This document shows positions 45,372-54,054 of a stretch of 64,000 bases of DNA, piece after piece. The notes below the pieces were generated by a model. It did not search any database. It saw only the letters and a program-made list of their open reading frames with translations, and had not been told where the DNA came from. Position numbers and translations under genes: made by a program. Each line of letters opens with the position of its first letter. The stretch's first letter is position 1. Source of the stretch: Marinigracilibium pacificum (GTDB lineage Bacteria; Bacteroidota; Bacteroidia; Cytophagales; Cyclobacteriaceae); contig NZ_JABBNU010000009.1 of assembly GCF_012926615.1 (NCBI RefSeq), positions 186,001-250,000 on the forward strand, read 5' to 3'.

Positions 45372-47270
45372 TTATTTCGAAAGATAATCTACACTTCGCT
45401 GTATAAAGCTGGTTAATGACTCTCCTTCAAGCATGTTTTGAGACAATAAAGCCAAATCAAAAACCTGCTTAGCTAGTCCGACTTGCTTGTCTTCTTCACC
45501 AGCATTTAGAATTTTTTCTGCAAGAGGGTGATTTGCATTAACAGCAACCTCAAATTGATCTGGCATCGCTCCGTAAAAGTTCATTCCACCTCCGGTTTTA
45601 GCCATATCTTTCATTCTTCTCATAAATTCAGGCATAGTAACCACCAATGGCATCTCAGCTTCATCAAGTGGCTCAACCTTAACATTATAACTTGGGTTTG
45701 ATATAGCCTTTTCAACTACAGCCTTCAAACTTTCTTTTTGCTCATCTGTTAGTTTCGACTCTTTTACCTCTCCTTTATCAATAAGCTTATCTAAAGTATC
45801 TGAGTCAACTCGTTTTAATGATACGTTCTCAAGCTTTTGCTCAAGCATATTGATAAAGTGGCTATCAATAACGCCATCAAGCTTCAACACATCATACCCT
45901 TTTTTCTTAGCAGTCTGAATGTAGGCATTCTGTTTTGCCACATCAGTTGAATAAAGGAATATCACATTTTTGTCCTTATCTGTTTGCTCAGGCTCAACTG
46001 CAGACTTGTATTCATCAAAAGTGAATTTCTTATCATCAACATTAGTAAGTAAAGCAAAATCTTTAGCTCTTTCATAGAACTTATCTTCACTCAACATACC
46101 ATACTTCACAAATACGTTGATGTCTTGCCACTTGCTTTCAAACTCAGCTCGATCATTTTTGAAGATCTCAGTAAGTTTTTCAGCTACCTTTTTGGTGATG
46201 TAGTTATTAATCTTTTTGACATTACTGTCAGACTGCAGATAACTACGTGAAACGTTTAACGGTATATCCGGAGAATCAATTACACCATGTAAAAGCATTA
46301 AGAATTCAGGGACAATATCTTTTACCTCATCAGTAATAAACACCTGTCTGCTGTAAAGCTGAATTTTATTTCTGTTTACATCGATGTCATTTTTGATCTT
46401 AGGGAAGTATAGAACACCGGTTAGATTAAATGGATAATCTACATTCAGATGTATCCAGAATAGTGGCTCTTCTGAGAATGGATATAGAGTTCTATAAAAA
46501 TTCTTGTAATCCTCATCTTTCAGCTCTGAAGGACTTACTGTCCATATTGGCTTCGTATCATTGATAATGTTATCAACTTTTACAGTAGTATATTTCGGAT
46601 TTCCATCATCGTCCTTGCCATCTTCTTTTCTTTCATCTTTCTGTCCGAAACGAATTGGCACAGGCAAGAATTTACAGTACTTCTCAAGGATATGACCTAT
46701 TCTTGCCTCCTCAAGAAACTCCTCACTTTCATCATTGATATGAAGAATGATCTTAGTTCCTCTTTCTTTCTTCTCAACTTCTGTGATTTCAAACTCAGTG
46801 CTACCGTCATTTATCCATTTGGCAGGAGTTGAACCTTCTTGATATGAAAGAGACTCAATTTCTACCTTTTCAGCAACCATGAAAGAAGAATAGAAACCAA
46901 GACCAAACTTACCAATTATCTCATTCGCATCTTTGGCATCTTTAAACTTCTCAACAAATTCAGTTGCCCCTGAAAAAGCTATCTGATTAATATATTTTTT
47001 GATCTCATCAGCAGTCATACCGATACCCCGGTCTTCAACTGTGATAGTTTTTGCACTTTTATCAACGCTTACATCGATAGTTAAGTCTCCCAACTCATCC
47101 GTCATCTCTCCCAATGAACTTAGCCTTTTTAGTTTCATTGTAGCATCAACTGCGTTTGAAACTAATTCTCGAAGGAAGATCTCATGATCAGAATACAAAA
47201 ATTTCTTAATGATCGGGAAAATATTTTCCGTGTGGATTGATATTGTTCCTTTTTCGTTCACCGTACTCAT
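45372..47270 (-). CDS. htpG: Molecular chaperone HtpG (Hsp90)
   Basis: The 632-residue protein has the GHKL ATPase domain with FLRELVSNAVDA, VEDRGIGMTADEI and IGKFGLGFYSSFMVAEKVEI. A middle domain includes DSPDIPLNVSRSYLQSD, and the C-terminal dimerisation region contains VTMPEFMRRMKDM. It acts as an ATP-dependent homodimeric chaperone in the cytoplasm. The upstream region holds an array of TGACA elements (47343-47389) that may control it. It is transcribed alone and ends at a clear terminator. Confidence 0.97.
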   Translation of the reverse strand: MSTVNEKGTISIHTENIFPIIKKFLYSDHEIFLRELVSNAVDATMKLKRLSSLGEMTDELGDLTIDVSVDKSAKTITVEDRGIGMTADEIKKYINQIAFSGATEFVEKFKDAKDANEIIGKFGLGFYSSFMVAEKVEIESLSYQEGSTPAKWINDGSTEFEITEVEKKERGTKIILHINDESEEFLEEARIGHILEKYCKFLPVPIRFGQKDERKEDGKDDDGNPKYTTVKVDNIINDTKPIWTVSPSELKDEDYKNFYRTLYPFSEEPLFWIHLNVDYPFNLTGVLYFPKIKNDIDVNRNKIQLYSRQVFITDEVKDIVPEFLMLLHGVIDSPDIPLNVSRSYLQSDSNVKKINNYITKKVAEKLTEIFKNDRAEFESKWQDINVFVKYGMLSEDKFYERAKDFALLTNVDDKKFTFDEYKSAVEPEQTDKDKNVIFLYSTDVAKQNAYIQTAKKKGYDVLKLDGVIDSHFINMLEQKLENVSLKRVDSDTLDKLIDKGEVKESKLTDEQKESLKAVVEKAISNPSYNVKVEPLDEAEMPLVVTMPEFMRRMKDMAKTGGGMNFYGAMPDQFEVAVNANHPLAEKILNAGEEDKQVGLAKQVFDLALLSQNMLEGESLTSFIQRSVDYLSK

Positions 47271-47342
47271 ATCGATTAATATTTATTTTTTTATTGGAGG
47301 CTAATCAAAATATGTACCGTTTAAAAATTTTGCGCTAAGAAC

Positions 47343-47389
47343 TGACAACATGACACTTGGAGATAATTTTGACAGTCTGACTATTGACA
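47343..47389. promoter_or_regulatory. Array of TGACA elements upstream of htpG
   Basis: TGACA occurs at 47343, 47351, 47370 and 47385 and TGACT at 47378 on the plus strand (TGTCA toward htpG). Two pairs share the same 8-bp step (47343/47351 and 47370/47378), 27 bp apart. It lies 73-119 bp before the htpG ATG. Its role as a heat-shock or stress element is my inference. Confidence 0.45.
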
Positions 47390-47396
47390 AATGGGC

Positions 47397-47427
47397 ATAA
47401 AAAAAGCCATCCTGTTTAGAATGGCTT
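47397..47427 (-). terminator. Rho-independent terminator of the DUF4293 gene
   Basis: On the minus strand a stem AAGCCAT / ATGGCTT (47404-47410 and 47421-47427, loop of 10) is followed by seven T (complement of 47399-47405). It lies about 21 bp past the stop codon, upstream of the htpG control region. Confidence 0.82.
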
Positions 47428-47447
47428 AATATCTTATAGTTTAAAAA

Positions 47448-47951
47448 CTACCTTATTCTGTCTACAGATTTAATTAGTTTCTCATCTTTTCTGATAAATA
47501 TATTTGCCAAAATATTGCAAATAACTGCTCCAGCAGGAAGAATCAGACTAAAAACATAATATGTACCCGGGTATTCCGGATTAAAATAATTCTTTGCATC
47601 AGTCACCAATAATAATGGAACGATAAGCGAAGCTAGAATCAACAAGGAATTAAATGCATTAAGCTTTAACTGTGTCAGCCTTTTCTTAAAACTAAACAAT
47701 GACATTAAAGCTACGGCGGCAGACAAACCGGCAATACCTGCGACATACATGATGTTCTTCTGTTCCTTAACTTCTGTAAATACTATGCCGTTTGCTTCAG
47801 GGTCAATATCACCGTACTTCATCTCAAAAGTACTCATTACAACTGCCTGATTGTTTTCTTTATCAACCTTTTCCCAGATTGGCATGACAGCGTATGCGCC
47901 CATAAAAACTGCAACAAGCAGTAGAAATATCGTCTGAATTCTTTGTATCAT
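47448..47951 (-). CDS. DUF4293-family membrane protein
   Basis: I choose the ATG at 47951 (MIQRIQTIFLLLVAVFMGAY), giving about 167 residues; an earlier in-frame start at 47981 adds 10 residues that do not look coding and crosses the promoter. Four hydrophobic helices are visible (about 5-25, 68-85, 98-118 and 130-150), with a polar loop after the first. Size, helices and the WEKV region resemble DUF4293 of Bacteroidota. Function is unknown. It is divergent from truA and has its own terminator. Confidence 0.82.
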   Translation of the reverse strand: MIQRIQTIFLLLVAVFMGAYAVMPIWEKVDKENNQAVVMSTFEMKYGDIDPEANGIVFTEVKEQKNIMYVAGIAGLSAAVALMSLFSFKKRLTQLKLNAFNSLLILASLIVPLLLVTDAKNYFNPEYPGTYYVFSLILPAGAVICNILANIFIRKDEKLIKSVDRIR

Positions 47952-47978
47952 AACTTGAATTATTATTGTTAGACCCTG

Positions 47979-48009
47979 CAAAAGTAGTTAATTATTTAAT
48001 TTGGGCTAA
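47979..48009 (-). promoter_or_regulatory. Candidate promoter of the DUF4293 gene
   Basis: On the minus strand TTAG (48009-48006, one mismatch to TTTG) precedes an exact -7 box TACTTTTG (47986-47979) by 19 bp. The predicted transcript start is about 20 bases before ATG 47951. Confidence 0.45.
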
Positions 48010-48038
48010 TATTTTAAACAAATTAGGTTAGGACCAAT

Positions 48039-48046
48039 TAATTTTG
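48039..48046 (+). promoter_or_regulatory. Candidate -7 box of truA, possibly leaderless
   Basis: TAATTTTG is an exact TAnnTTTG match ending 6 bases before the truA ATG at 48053. With the usual spacing the transcript would begin at or within a few bases of the start codon. No -33 TTTG lies at the expected place. Confidence 0.35.
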
Positions 48047-48052
48047 TCGTCC

Positions 48053-48838
48053 ATGGAGCTAAAACGATATCTATTCTGTACAGCATTTAAAGGCACCCGA
48101 TATCAGGGGTGGCAAACACAGCCAAACAAGCTGTCTGTACAAGATGCTATCGAAAAGGTTATTCGCACCTTGTTTTCAGATTCTGAACTCTCTCTAATGG
48201 GTAGTGGAAGAACTGACACAGGTGTTCATGCAACAAATCAGTATTTTCATATCGATCTTCCTGAAAGATTTGATTGTGAAACGCTTATTTTTAAAATGAA
48301 CCTGATGCTCCCCGGTGATATAGTAATTAAAAGCTGTCAGATTGTTAATGAGGATTTTCACGCAAGGTTTTCGGCGACTTCCAGAAGCTATATTTATTAC
48401 ATTAACAAATCCAAAAACCCTTTTCTTGAAAATGAGGTTTATGTATTTGGAAAAAAACTAGATCTCGACAAAATAAATGAAGCCTGCCAATTCCTTTTAG
48501 GAGAGCAAGACTTCAAAAGTTTTTGCAAAAGCAGAACTAATAATCATCATTTTAGATGTAACATAACAAAAGCATATTGGGTAGAAGAGAACAATGGTTA
48601 TCAATTTCACGTTAGTGCCAACAGGTTCCTTAAAGGAATGGTTAGAGCATTGACAGGAACATTGATCAATGTAGGGTTAGGAGACCTGGAACCTGAAGCT
48701 TTACCAGAGATTATAAAAAAACGTGATAGAAAAGCTGCAGGCAGATCAGCCCCGGCAGATGGTTTATATCTCACAGATGTTGAATATCCGGGTTGGAATA
48801 TAAAAAAGATCAATCTTGAACAAGGAACAGGAAAATAG
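48053..48838 (+). CDS. truA: tRNA pseudouridine(38-40) synthase
   Basis: From the ATG at 48053 the protein has 261 residues; a TTG at 48044 in frame seems unlikely. The catalytic Asp is in GSGRTDTGVHATNQYFHIDL, preceded by GTRYQGWQTQPN, and RFLKGMVRALTGTLINVG is the usual C-terminal signature. It makes pseudouridine at tRNA positions 38-40. The gene's end overlaps the start of the ABC exporter by 23 bp in another frame, so the two are co-transcribed. Confidence 0.95.
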   Translation: MELKRYLFCTAFKGTRYQGWQTQPNKLSVQDAIEKVIRTLFSDSELSLMGSGRTDTGVHATNQYFHIDLPERFDCETLIFKMNLMLPGDIVIKSCQIVNEDFHARFSATSRSYIYYINKSKNPFLENEVYVFGKKLDLDKINEACQFLLGEQDFKSFCKSRTNNHHFRCNITKAYWVEENNGYQFHVSANRFLKGMVRALTGTLINVGLGDLEPEALPEIIKKRDRKAAGRSAPADGLYLTDVEYPGWNIKKINLEQGTGK

Positions 48839-50576
48839 AAAAATTTATGACTATGCAGTCTTAAAAAGGCTGTTATCTTTTGCAAAGCCATATAAAGGAA
48901 AGTTTGTATTATTGATCATACTCACCTTACTGGTTTCTGTATCAGGGCCGATAAGACCAGCGATAATCGGGTGGACAATCGATAATCCGATAGCAGAAGG
49001 AAACTATGAGCTGTTGGTACGGATGATCCTGATTCTACTTGGATTATTGGTATTTCAATTTATAGCTCAATATTTCCACACCTACCTTTCAGGTTGGCTG
49101 GGGCAATATATAATTAAGGATATCAGGATACAGCTATATCGACACCTTCTGAAGTTAAAACTCAAATTCTTTGACAGAACACCAATAGGTAGACTGGTAA
49201 CAAGAAATGTATCAGATATCGAAACGCTGGCAGATGTATTTAGTCAGGGTGTTGCAGCAATCATCAGTGACTTGCTTCAGATTCTGATTATTCTCGGCAT
49301 GATGTTCTGGACTGACTGGAAACTGACTTTAGTAACTTTATCCACTTTCCCGTTATTGATTATTTCAACCTATATCTTTAAGGAAAAGGTAAAATCATCG
49401 TTTAATGCTGTTAGAAATGCGGTTTCTAATCTGAATAGCTTTGTACAGGAACATATTACCGGTATGAACATCGTTCAGATTTTTAGTGCTGAACGAAAAG
49501 AGTATGAAAAATTTAAATTGATAAATAACGAACATCTACAGGCTAATCTAAAAAGTGTCCTGTACTATAGTATTTATTTCCCGGTGGCAGAATTTATCCA
49601 GGCAACAGGTATTGCTTTGATTATCTGGTATGGAGGTAGGGGAGTGATATTCGAACAATTTCAGCCCGGGGTATTAATCTCCTTTATATTGTATGTTGGT
49701 ATGTTCTTCAGGCCAGTTCGCCTAATTGCAGATAGATTCAACACGCTTCAAATGGGAGTGGTGTCTACCGAGCGAATAATGAAGCTTTTGGATAGTGATG
49801 ATTTCATATCTGATGAAGGCGATTATTCTCCGGAATCAATAAATGGAGATGTAGAGTTCAAAAATGTATGGTTCGCATACAATGAAGGAGAAGATGTTCT
49901 TAAAAACATCAATTTCAGTGTTTCAAAAGGAGAGACTTGTGCTCTTGTAGGTGCTACCGGAGCAGGAAAGTCATCGATTATAAACCTTCTCAATAGGTTT
50001 TATGATATTAATGATGGAGAGATTCTGGTTGATGGCAAAGATGTAAAAGATTATGACCTTGCTGCTTTGAGAGAACATATCGGAGTGGTAATGCAAGACG
50101 TTTTTCTGTTTTCAGGATCAATTCGTGAAAACATCAGGCTAGGGAATAATGACATTACCGATGAACAGATTGAAGAAGCTGCCAGACTTGTTGGTGCTGA
50201 CAAATTTATCGAGCGACTTCCAGGAGGCTATGACTATAATGTAATGGAACGAGGGGCAACATTATCTGTTGGACAGCGTCAGCTTATATCATTTGTAAGA
50301 GTGATGGTTTACGACCCTAAAATCATAGTTCTTGATGAAGCAACGAGTAGTGTCGATACCGAAACTGAAGAACTAATTCAGGAAGCGATCGAGAAAATGA
50401 TGACAGGCAGAACAAGCATTGTTATTGCACACAGGTTATCCACTATTAAACACGCTGATAAAATAATCGTTCTGGACAAAGGAGAAATTAAAGAGATAGG
50501 AAACCATGAAGAACTTTTAAGTAAAAATGGTTTTTATACACAGCTTCATAAAATGCAATACAAAGAGGTCGTCTGA
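48816..50576 (+). CDS. ABC-type exporter, fused permease/ATPase (MsbA/MdlB-like)
   Basis: The 586-residue protein has six transmembrane helices (about 30-320), followed by an ATPase domain with Walker A GATGAGKSSII, signature LSVGQRQLISFVR and Walker B IIVLDEATS. It is a type IV half-transporter that should act as a homodimer; lipid, lipopolysaccharide or drug export is possible. The start is TTG at 48816 (MNKEQENRKIYDYAVLKRLL), as no ATG occurs until after the first helix; the coupled position inside truA supports it. A hairpin follows the stop codon. Confidence 0.9.
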   Translation: MNKEQENRKIYDYAVLKRLLSFAKPYKGKFVLLIILTLLVSVSGPIRPAIIGWTIDNPIAEGNYELLVRMILILLGLLVFQFIAQYFHTYLSGWLGQYIIKDIRIQLYRHLLKLKLKFFDRTPIGRLVTRNVSDIETLADVFSQGVAAIISDLLQILIILGMMFWTDWKLTLVTLSTFPLLIISTYIFKEKVKSSFNAVRNAVSNLNSFVQEHITGMNIVQIFSAERKEYEKFKLINNEHLQANLKSVLYYSIYFPVAEFIQATGIALIIWYGGRGVIFEQFQPGVLISFILYVGMFFRPVRLIADRFNTLQMGVVSTERIMKLLDSDDFISDEGDYSPESINGDVEFKNVWFAYNEGEDVLKNINFSVSKGETCALVGATGAGKSSIINLLNRFYDINDGEILVDGKDVKDYDLAALREHIGVVMQDVFLFSGSIRENIRLGNNDITDEQIEEAARLVGADKFIERLPGGYDYNVMERGATLSVGQRQLISFVRVMVYDPKIIVLDEATSSVDTETEELIQEAIEKMMTGRTSIVIAHRLSTIKHADKIIVLDKGEIKEIGNHEELLSKNGFYTQLHKMQYKEVV

Positions 50577-50583
50577 CCTCTTT
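50562..50583 (+). terminator. Hairpin terminator after the ABC exporter
   Basis: A perfect 9-bp stem (AAAGAGGTC / GACCTCTTT, loop of 4) spans the stop codon of the exporter gene. Only a short T run follows, so termination may be partial. Confidence 0.6.
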
Positions 50584-50665
50584 ATTGGTAGTATCTAAAA
50601 AACTGTGTAAGTGAGGTTGAGTATAAATTACTCAAAGCTTTTTTCACCATTTTGATATTACATAT

Positions 50666-51001
50666 TTAAATAAGTCCTTTTTCCTCTAACTCTAATTTCA
50701 TCTTATTGTAGGCATCTAGTTTTGCTTTTAATATCAAATCTGCAGATTCGTTCTTAAAAACTTTATTAGGAATAGTAACATTATCAGTTTCGACAACCTC
50801 AAACTCAACTTTATCTCCAACAGATAGAGTTAAAGTATCCCATATGAACTCTTCATCTGCATCACTTTCTAAGCCAGACATTCTCAACTCTACTAAATCC
50901 CTTCCCTTTGAATTAATTCTATTAACAATTAAAGAAGATATACCATTGTTTACTCCAATGACGTACTATTTTTCCTTTAGTTTAATATTAAACCCAATCA
51001 T
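50666..51001 (-). pseudogene. Broken paralog of the 51151-51492 gene (nonsense codon at codon 12)
   Basis: Reading leftward from ATG at 51001 gives MIGFNIKLKEK, then TAG at 50968-50966, then YVIGVNNGISSLIVNRINS and onward in the same frame to the stop at 50666. Conceptual readthrough gives 111 codons, against 113 residues for the intact neighbour. The two align along their full length, for example VNNGISSLIV against VKNGVVSFTV and a shared C-terminal EKGLI; the last 22 residues share 11 identities. Frame and length are otherwise kept. So either a recent single-base change (for instance GAG or AAG to TAG) inactivated it, or a shorter product is made from the internal TTG at 50887 or ATG at 50881. 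No function is known. Confidence 0.72.
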
Positions 51002-51150
51002 AAATAATTAATCAAATAAACAAATAAGATAACTCCAAAGGCTGGATAATTAATGTAATATAAAATGTTGAGCAAAAAAATGACTTGGAAATTATTGGTA
51101 TAAATACCTACTGTCACCTAATCATTCTTACAAATGAAGATTATTATTAT

Positions 51151-51492
51151 TCAAATTAATCCTTTCTCCATTAATTCCTTTTGTAATGCATGATAGCTTT
51201 TTATTTTACTTTGTAAAATCATATCATCTACACCTTCTTCATTACTAACGCTTATCGGTTGACTTAAATCTTTAGGCTCAACATCTTTTATACTTAATTT
51301 TATTTGATCATTTAAATAAAGATTATCCTTAAACCATACTACATGTGATTTACCTTCCTTATCATATGATCCAAGTCGTATATTTATCTCTTGCTCATTT
51401 AAAATATAATCAACTGTAAATGAAACCACTCCATTTTTCACTGATGCGGTAGCTTTATACTCATCATTAATAAACAATTCAAATGCATTCAT
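51151..51492 (-). CDS. Small conserved-looking protein, intact paralog of the broken neighbour
   Basis: The 113-residue soluble protein appears to have a beta-rich N-terminal domain (MNAFELFINDEYKATASVKN, INIRLGSYDKEG) and a C-terminal helical tail (KIKSYHALQKELMEKGLI). No signal peptide or membrane helix is seen. Its sister copy lies 149 bp downstream on the same strand, so a tandem duplication is likely. Conservation of the helical tail between the two copies suggests it matters for function, perhaps contact with a partner. I do not recognise the family. Confidence 0.68.
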   Translation of the reverse strand: MNAFELFINDEYKATASVKNGVVSFTVDYILNEQEINIRLGSYDKEGKSHVVWFKDNLYLNDQIKLSIKDVEPKDLSQPISVSNEEGVDDMILQSKIKSYHALQKELMEKGLI

Positions 51493-51702
51493 AAGGTTAT
51501 TTCCATTTATACTACTTTCCTAAAAACTCAGAACATTTGGAGATTAACTTAAGCATAATTTCAGACTTTTAATGAACAGCAAGGATAGTATCCCGGTCAT
51601 ATAAACATATAAATAAGCATATCTCACTTTATTTGGCTGATAGATAAAGGGTATAAAATACGAGTTCAATTTTTCCAAACTCTATTACTCAACTTGCTAG
51701 AA

Positions 51703-52191
51703 TTACTTTTTTATAACGATCTCAGCCTTATTAATCTTTAGGGTAGGATTCTCTGAAGTGATGAGTAAGCCTTTAAAAGTATAATTACCACTTTCTTTAA
51801 CCACCAAACTTTTATTTTTACCTATAAAACTCCACTTTGTATCTTCATTTATTGATGTTTTAACCTCACCAATAGTAATTTTCTTATCAAAAGGATTTAC
51901 TTCCAACACACTTAGCTCCTGACCATCTTTCAACATTTGAATTTTAAATCTCAACTGAACATCTCCGGTATATTCTATATCCAGATCTGACCAAAAAGCT
52001 ATTTCTTCACCCTCCACAAACTGGAAAGATTTTTCTTTGGTAAACAAAACATTTTCATTGCTTACCTTATTTATTTTCAACCTGCCTATTTCTTTTCCTG
52101 TCAAGGCTTCGCAAGCTGTAAATAGAATAGAAAATAATATCAATAATATGGCTCCTTTTACTTTTACCATTCCAATTTTTGATTTTGACAT
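51703..52191 (-). CDS. Lipoprotein of unknown function in a LytTR operon
   Basis: The 162-residue protein has a basic N-terminus, a hydrophobic stretch and a lipobox ending LFTAC (about residue 27), so it should be a lipoprotein. The rest appears beta-rich (FVEGEEIAFWSDLDIEYTG, SGNYTFKGLLITSENPTL) and resembles a small beta-sandwich. Its ATG shares one base with the response-regulator stop codon (TAATG), so all three genes of the operon are translationally coupled. An attractive inference is that it senses or modulates the signal; nothing in the sequence proves it. Confidence 0.78.
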   Translation of the reverse strand: MSKSKIGMVKVKGAILLILFSILFTACEALTGKEIGRLKINKVSNENVLFTKEKSFQFVEGEEIAFWSDLDIEYTGDVQLRFKIQMLKDGQELSVLEVNPFDKKITIGEVKTSINEDTKWSFIGKNKSLVVKESGNYTFKGLLITSENPTLKINKAEIVIKK

Positions 52192-52973
52192 TAGGCTTCA
52201 ACCCAGCTATAAAACTCGGAAGTTTTACTTTGACTGGTCTTTAAAAATTCTTTTGCCCCATAAAGCTTGATTGCAATTATATTCTTGGTAAACCGCTGAA
52301 TTGATTCTATATATGACTTTGACACAATTTCACTTCTGTTTATCTGAAAAAACTGTTCAGGATCAAGACTTTCATATAACTCTGCCAATGTCGAATAAGT
52401 AGAAATCACTTTTCTAGAATCTTTTGAATGAATAAATATGACACCATTATCTACCTCAAAATATTTTATATCAGAAACATTAATAAAGCCTAAATCATTT
52501 CCCGACCTGAAAGAAAACCTGGTTTTAAAACTTTCCTTGGCGTTTACACTCCCGCCGGCTAATAAATCCTTTAACTCGGCTAGCAAAGGTGATTTTGTCT
52601 GATTATCAGATATTAGCTTCCGGTATTTATTCCATGCTTTTTCAAATCTTGAATAATCGAATGGTTTAAGCAGGTACTCAATTCCTGAAGTTTCGAATGC
52701 ATTCATCCAAAACTGGTTATAGGCAGTAGTGAAAATAATTGGTATTTCGACATCATAATTTTTAAGGACTTCAAATACATTCCCATCCCGCAATTCAATA
52801 TCTGAAAAGATTAAATCAACCTTGGTCTCTTCAGAAAAGAAAGATTCAACCTCATCTAAAGTAGTTAATTCATTTACTATCGAAATTCCTTGATCCAGTG
52901 TCTCTATAAACCTCCTGAGTTTATTTCTTGCAGCTGACTCATCTTCAATTATTATAACTTTGACCATACTCAT
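52191..52973 (-). CDS. LytTR-family response regulator
   Basis: The 260-residue protein has a receiver domain (about 4-125) with acidic pocket IIIEDESAA, the phosphoacceptor Asp in LIFSDIEL (D58) and the conserved Lys in YLLKPFDY (K103). The C-terminal LytTR DNA-binding domain (about 155-258) contains DIKYFEVDNGVIFIHSKDS and FFQINRSEIVSKSYIES. It should bind promoter direct repeats as a dimer and respond to the adjacent kinase. The ATGA overlap with the kinase stop decides the start at 52973. Confidence 0.93.
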   Translation of the reverse strand: MSMVKVIIIEDESAARNKLRRFIETLDQGISIVNELTTLDEVESFFSEETKVDLIFSDIELRDGNVFEVLKNYDVEIPIIFTTAYNQFWMNAFETSGIEYLLKPFDYSRFEKAWNKYRKLISDNQTKSPLLAELKDLLAGGSVNAKESFKTRFSFRSGNDLGFINVSDIKYFEVDNGVIFIHSKDSRKVISTYSTLAELYESLDPEQFFQINRSEIVSKSYIESIQRFTKNIIAIKLYGAKEFLKTSQSKTSEFYSWVEA

Positions 52974-53995
52974 TTTTCAGACTTATAAATTTTTGGAAGC
53001 TTAACCTGAAACAAGTCATCCTCATTCAAAACCTCAATATTTCGATTTGAAAGTATACTAAACTGATCTTTTAGATTGTTCAAACCTCTGCCACTTTCAG
53101 CAATTCTTAAAGGCTTTTTACCACGACTGTTTTTAATTACTATGAATTGCTCATCATCATCTATGGTGATAATTATTCCAGAAGATCCTTTAATATTATG
53201 TTTAATCACATTTTCTATTAATGTCTGAATACTGAATGGAGGTACAACATAGTTATCCAAATCCTTAATATTGATAGTAAGGTCATATTCTCCCGGATAC
53301 TTTTCATCTACCATTGTAAAATAATTTCGAGAAAATTCTATCTCTTCCTTTAGAGAAACCAGCTTTTTATCTGAGGTCTCTAATGCATATCTATATATAT
53401 CAGCAAACTTAGTCAGGAATGAAGATGCCTTATTTTGATCATAATGGATCAGCTCATCAAGTGTATTAAGATTATTGAACAGGAAATGAGGAGTTAGCTG
53501 TGTCTTAAGGTTTTGGATTTTGCTTTCATTTAGAGCTTTCTCAGCATTAAAAAGCAATTGCTGTCTTACCTTGTATCGCTTAAAGAATGTATAAGAAAAA
53601 TAAAACAAAGCGTAAATCAAAAAGTAAAGAACATTGCCGGAATTAGTCACTAATAAAGACCTATAGGTCACGTTTCGTTCAAAGTTACCAAAGGCTAAAG
53701 AAATAAGAATTGATAATCCATTAAGTACTAATAAGTAAATACACAGGCTAAAAAGAATTTCAATAAATGACTGCTGCCGCTTCTCATTACTAAAGACTTC
53801 ATCAGTCGAAATCACTTTTCTTAATATATAATAAGCCAAAAGGGCACATATGAAATTATAAATGGCAGCCTCAGGTGTGAATGTTAAGAAGTCAACTCCT
53901 CTCTGAACTGTAATTCTTAGTACGATTGACTGTAAATAACAGAAAAAATACGTAGTTAAAAGAAAAATGTGATCCTCGCGGCTAATCCTGATCAT
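52970..53995 (-). CDS. LytS-like sensor histidine kinase
   Basis: The 341-residue membrane protein has about four hydrophobic helices (about 8-27, 42-60, 77-103 and 118-138) without a recognisable sensor domain. The His-kinase domain has the phosphoacceptor H170 in LKTQLTPHFLFNNLNTL, and the ATPase domain follows with VVPPFSIQTLIENVIKHN and GRGLNNLK. This is the PF06580-type kinase that pairs with LytTR regulators. It is the first gene of the kinase-regulator-lipoprotein operon. The signal is unknown. Confidence 0.92.
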   Translation of the reverse strand: MIRISREDHIFLLTTYFFCYLQSIVLRITVQRGVDFLTFTPEAAIYNFICALLAYYILRKVISTDEVFSNEKRQQSFIEILFSLCIYLLVLNGLSILISLAFGNFERNVTYRSLLVTNSGNVLYFLIYALFYFSYTFFKRYKVRQQLLFNAEKALNESKIQNLKTQLTPHFLFNNLNTLDELIHYDQNKASSFLTKFADIYRYALETSDKKLVSLKEEIEFSRNYFTMVDEKYPGEYDLTINIKDLDNYVVPPFSIQTLIENVIKHNIKGSSGIIITIDDDEQFIVIKNSRGKKPLRIAESGRGLNNLKDQFSILSNRNIEVLNEDDLFQVKLPKIYKSEK

Positions 53996-54054
53996 TTTTA
54001 TAAAAAACTTATTTCAATATAATAATTCAAATAAACTCAATAATACATAAAAAA

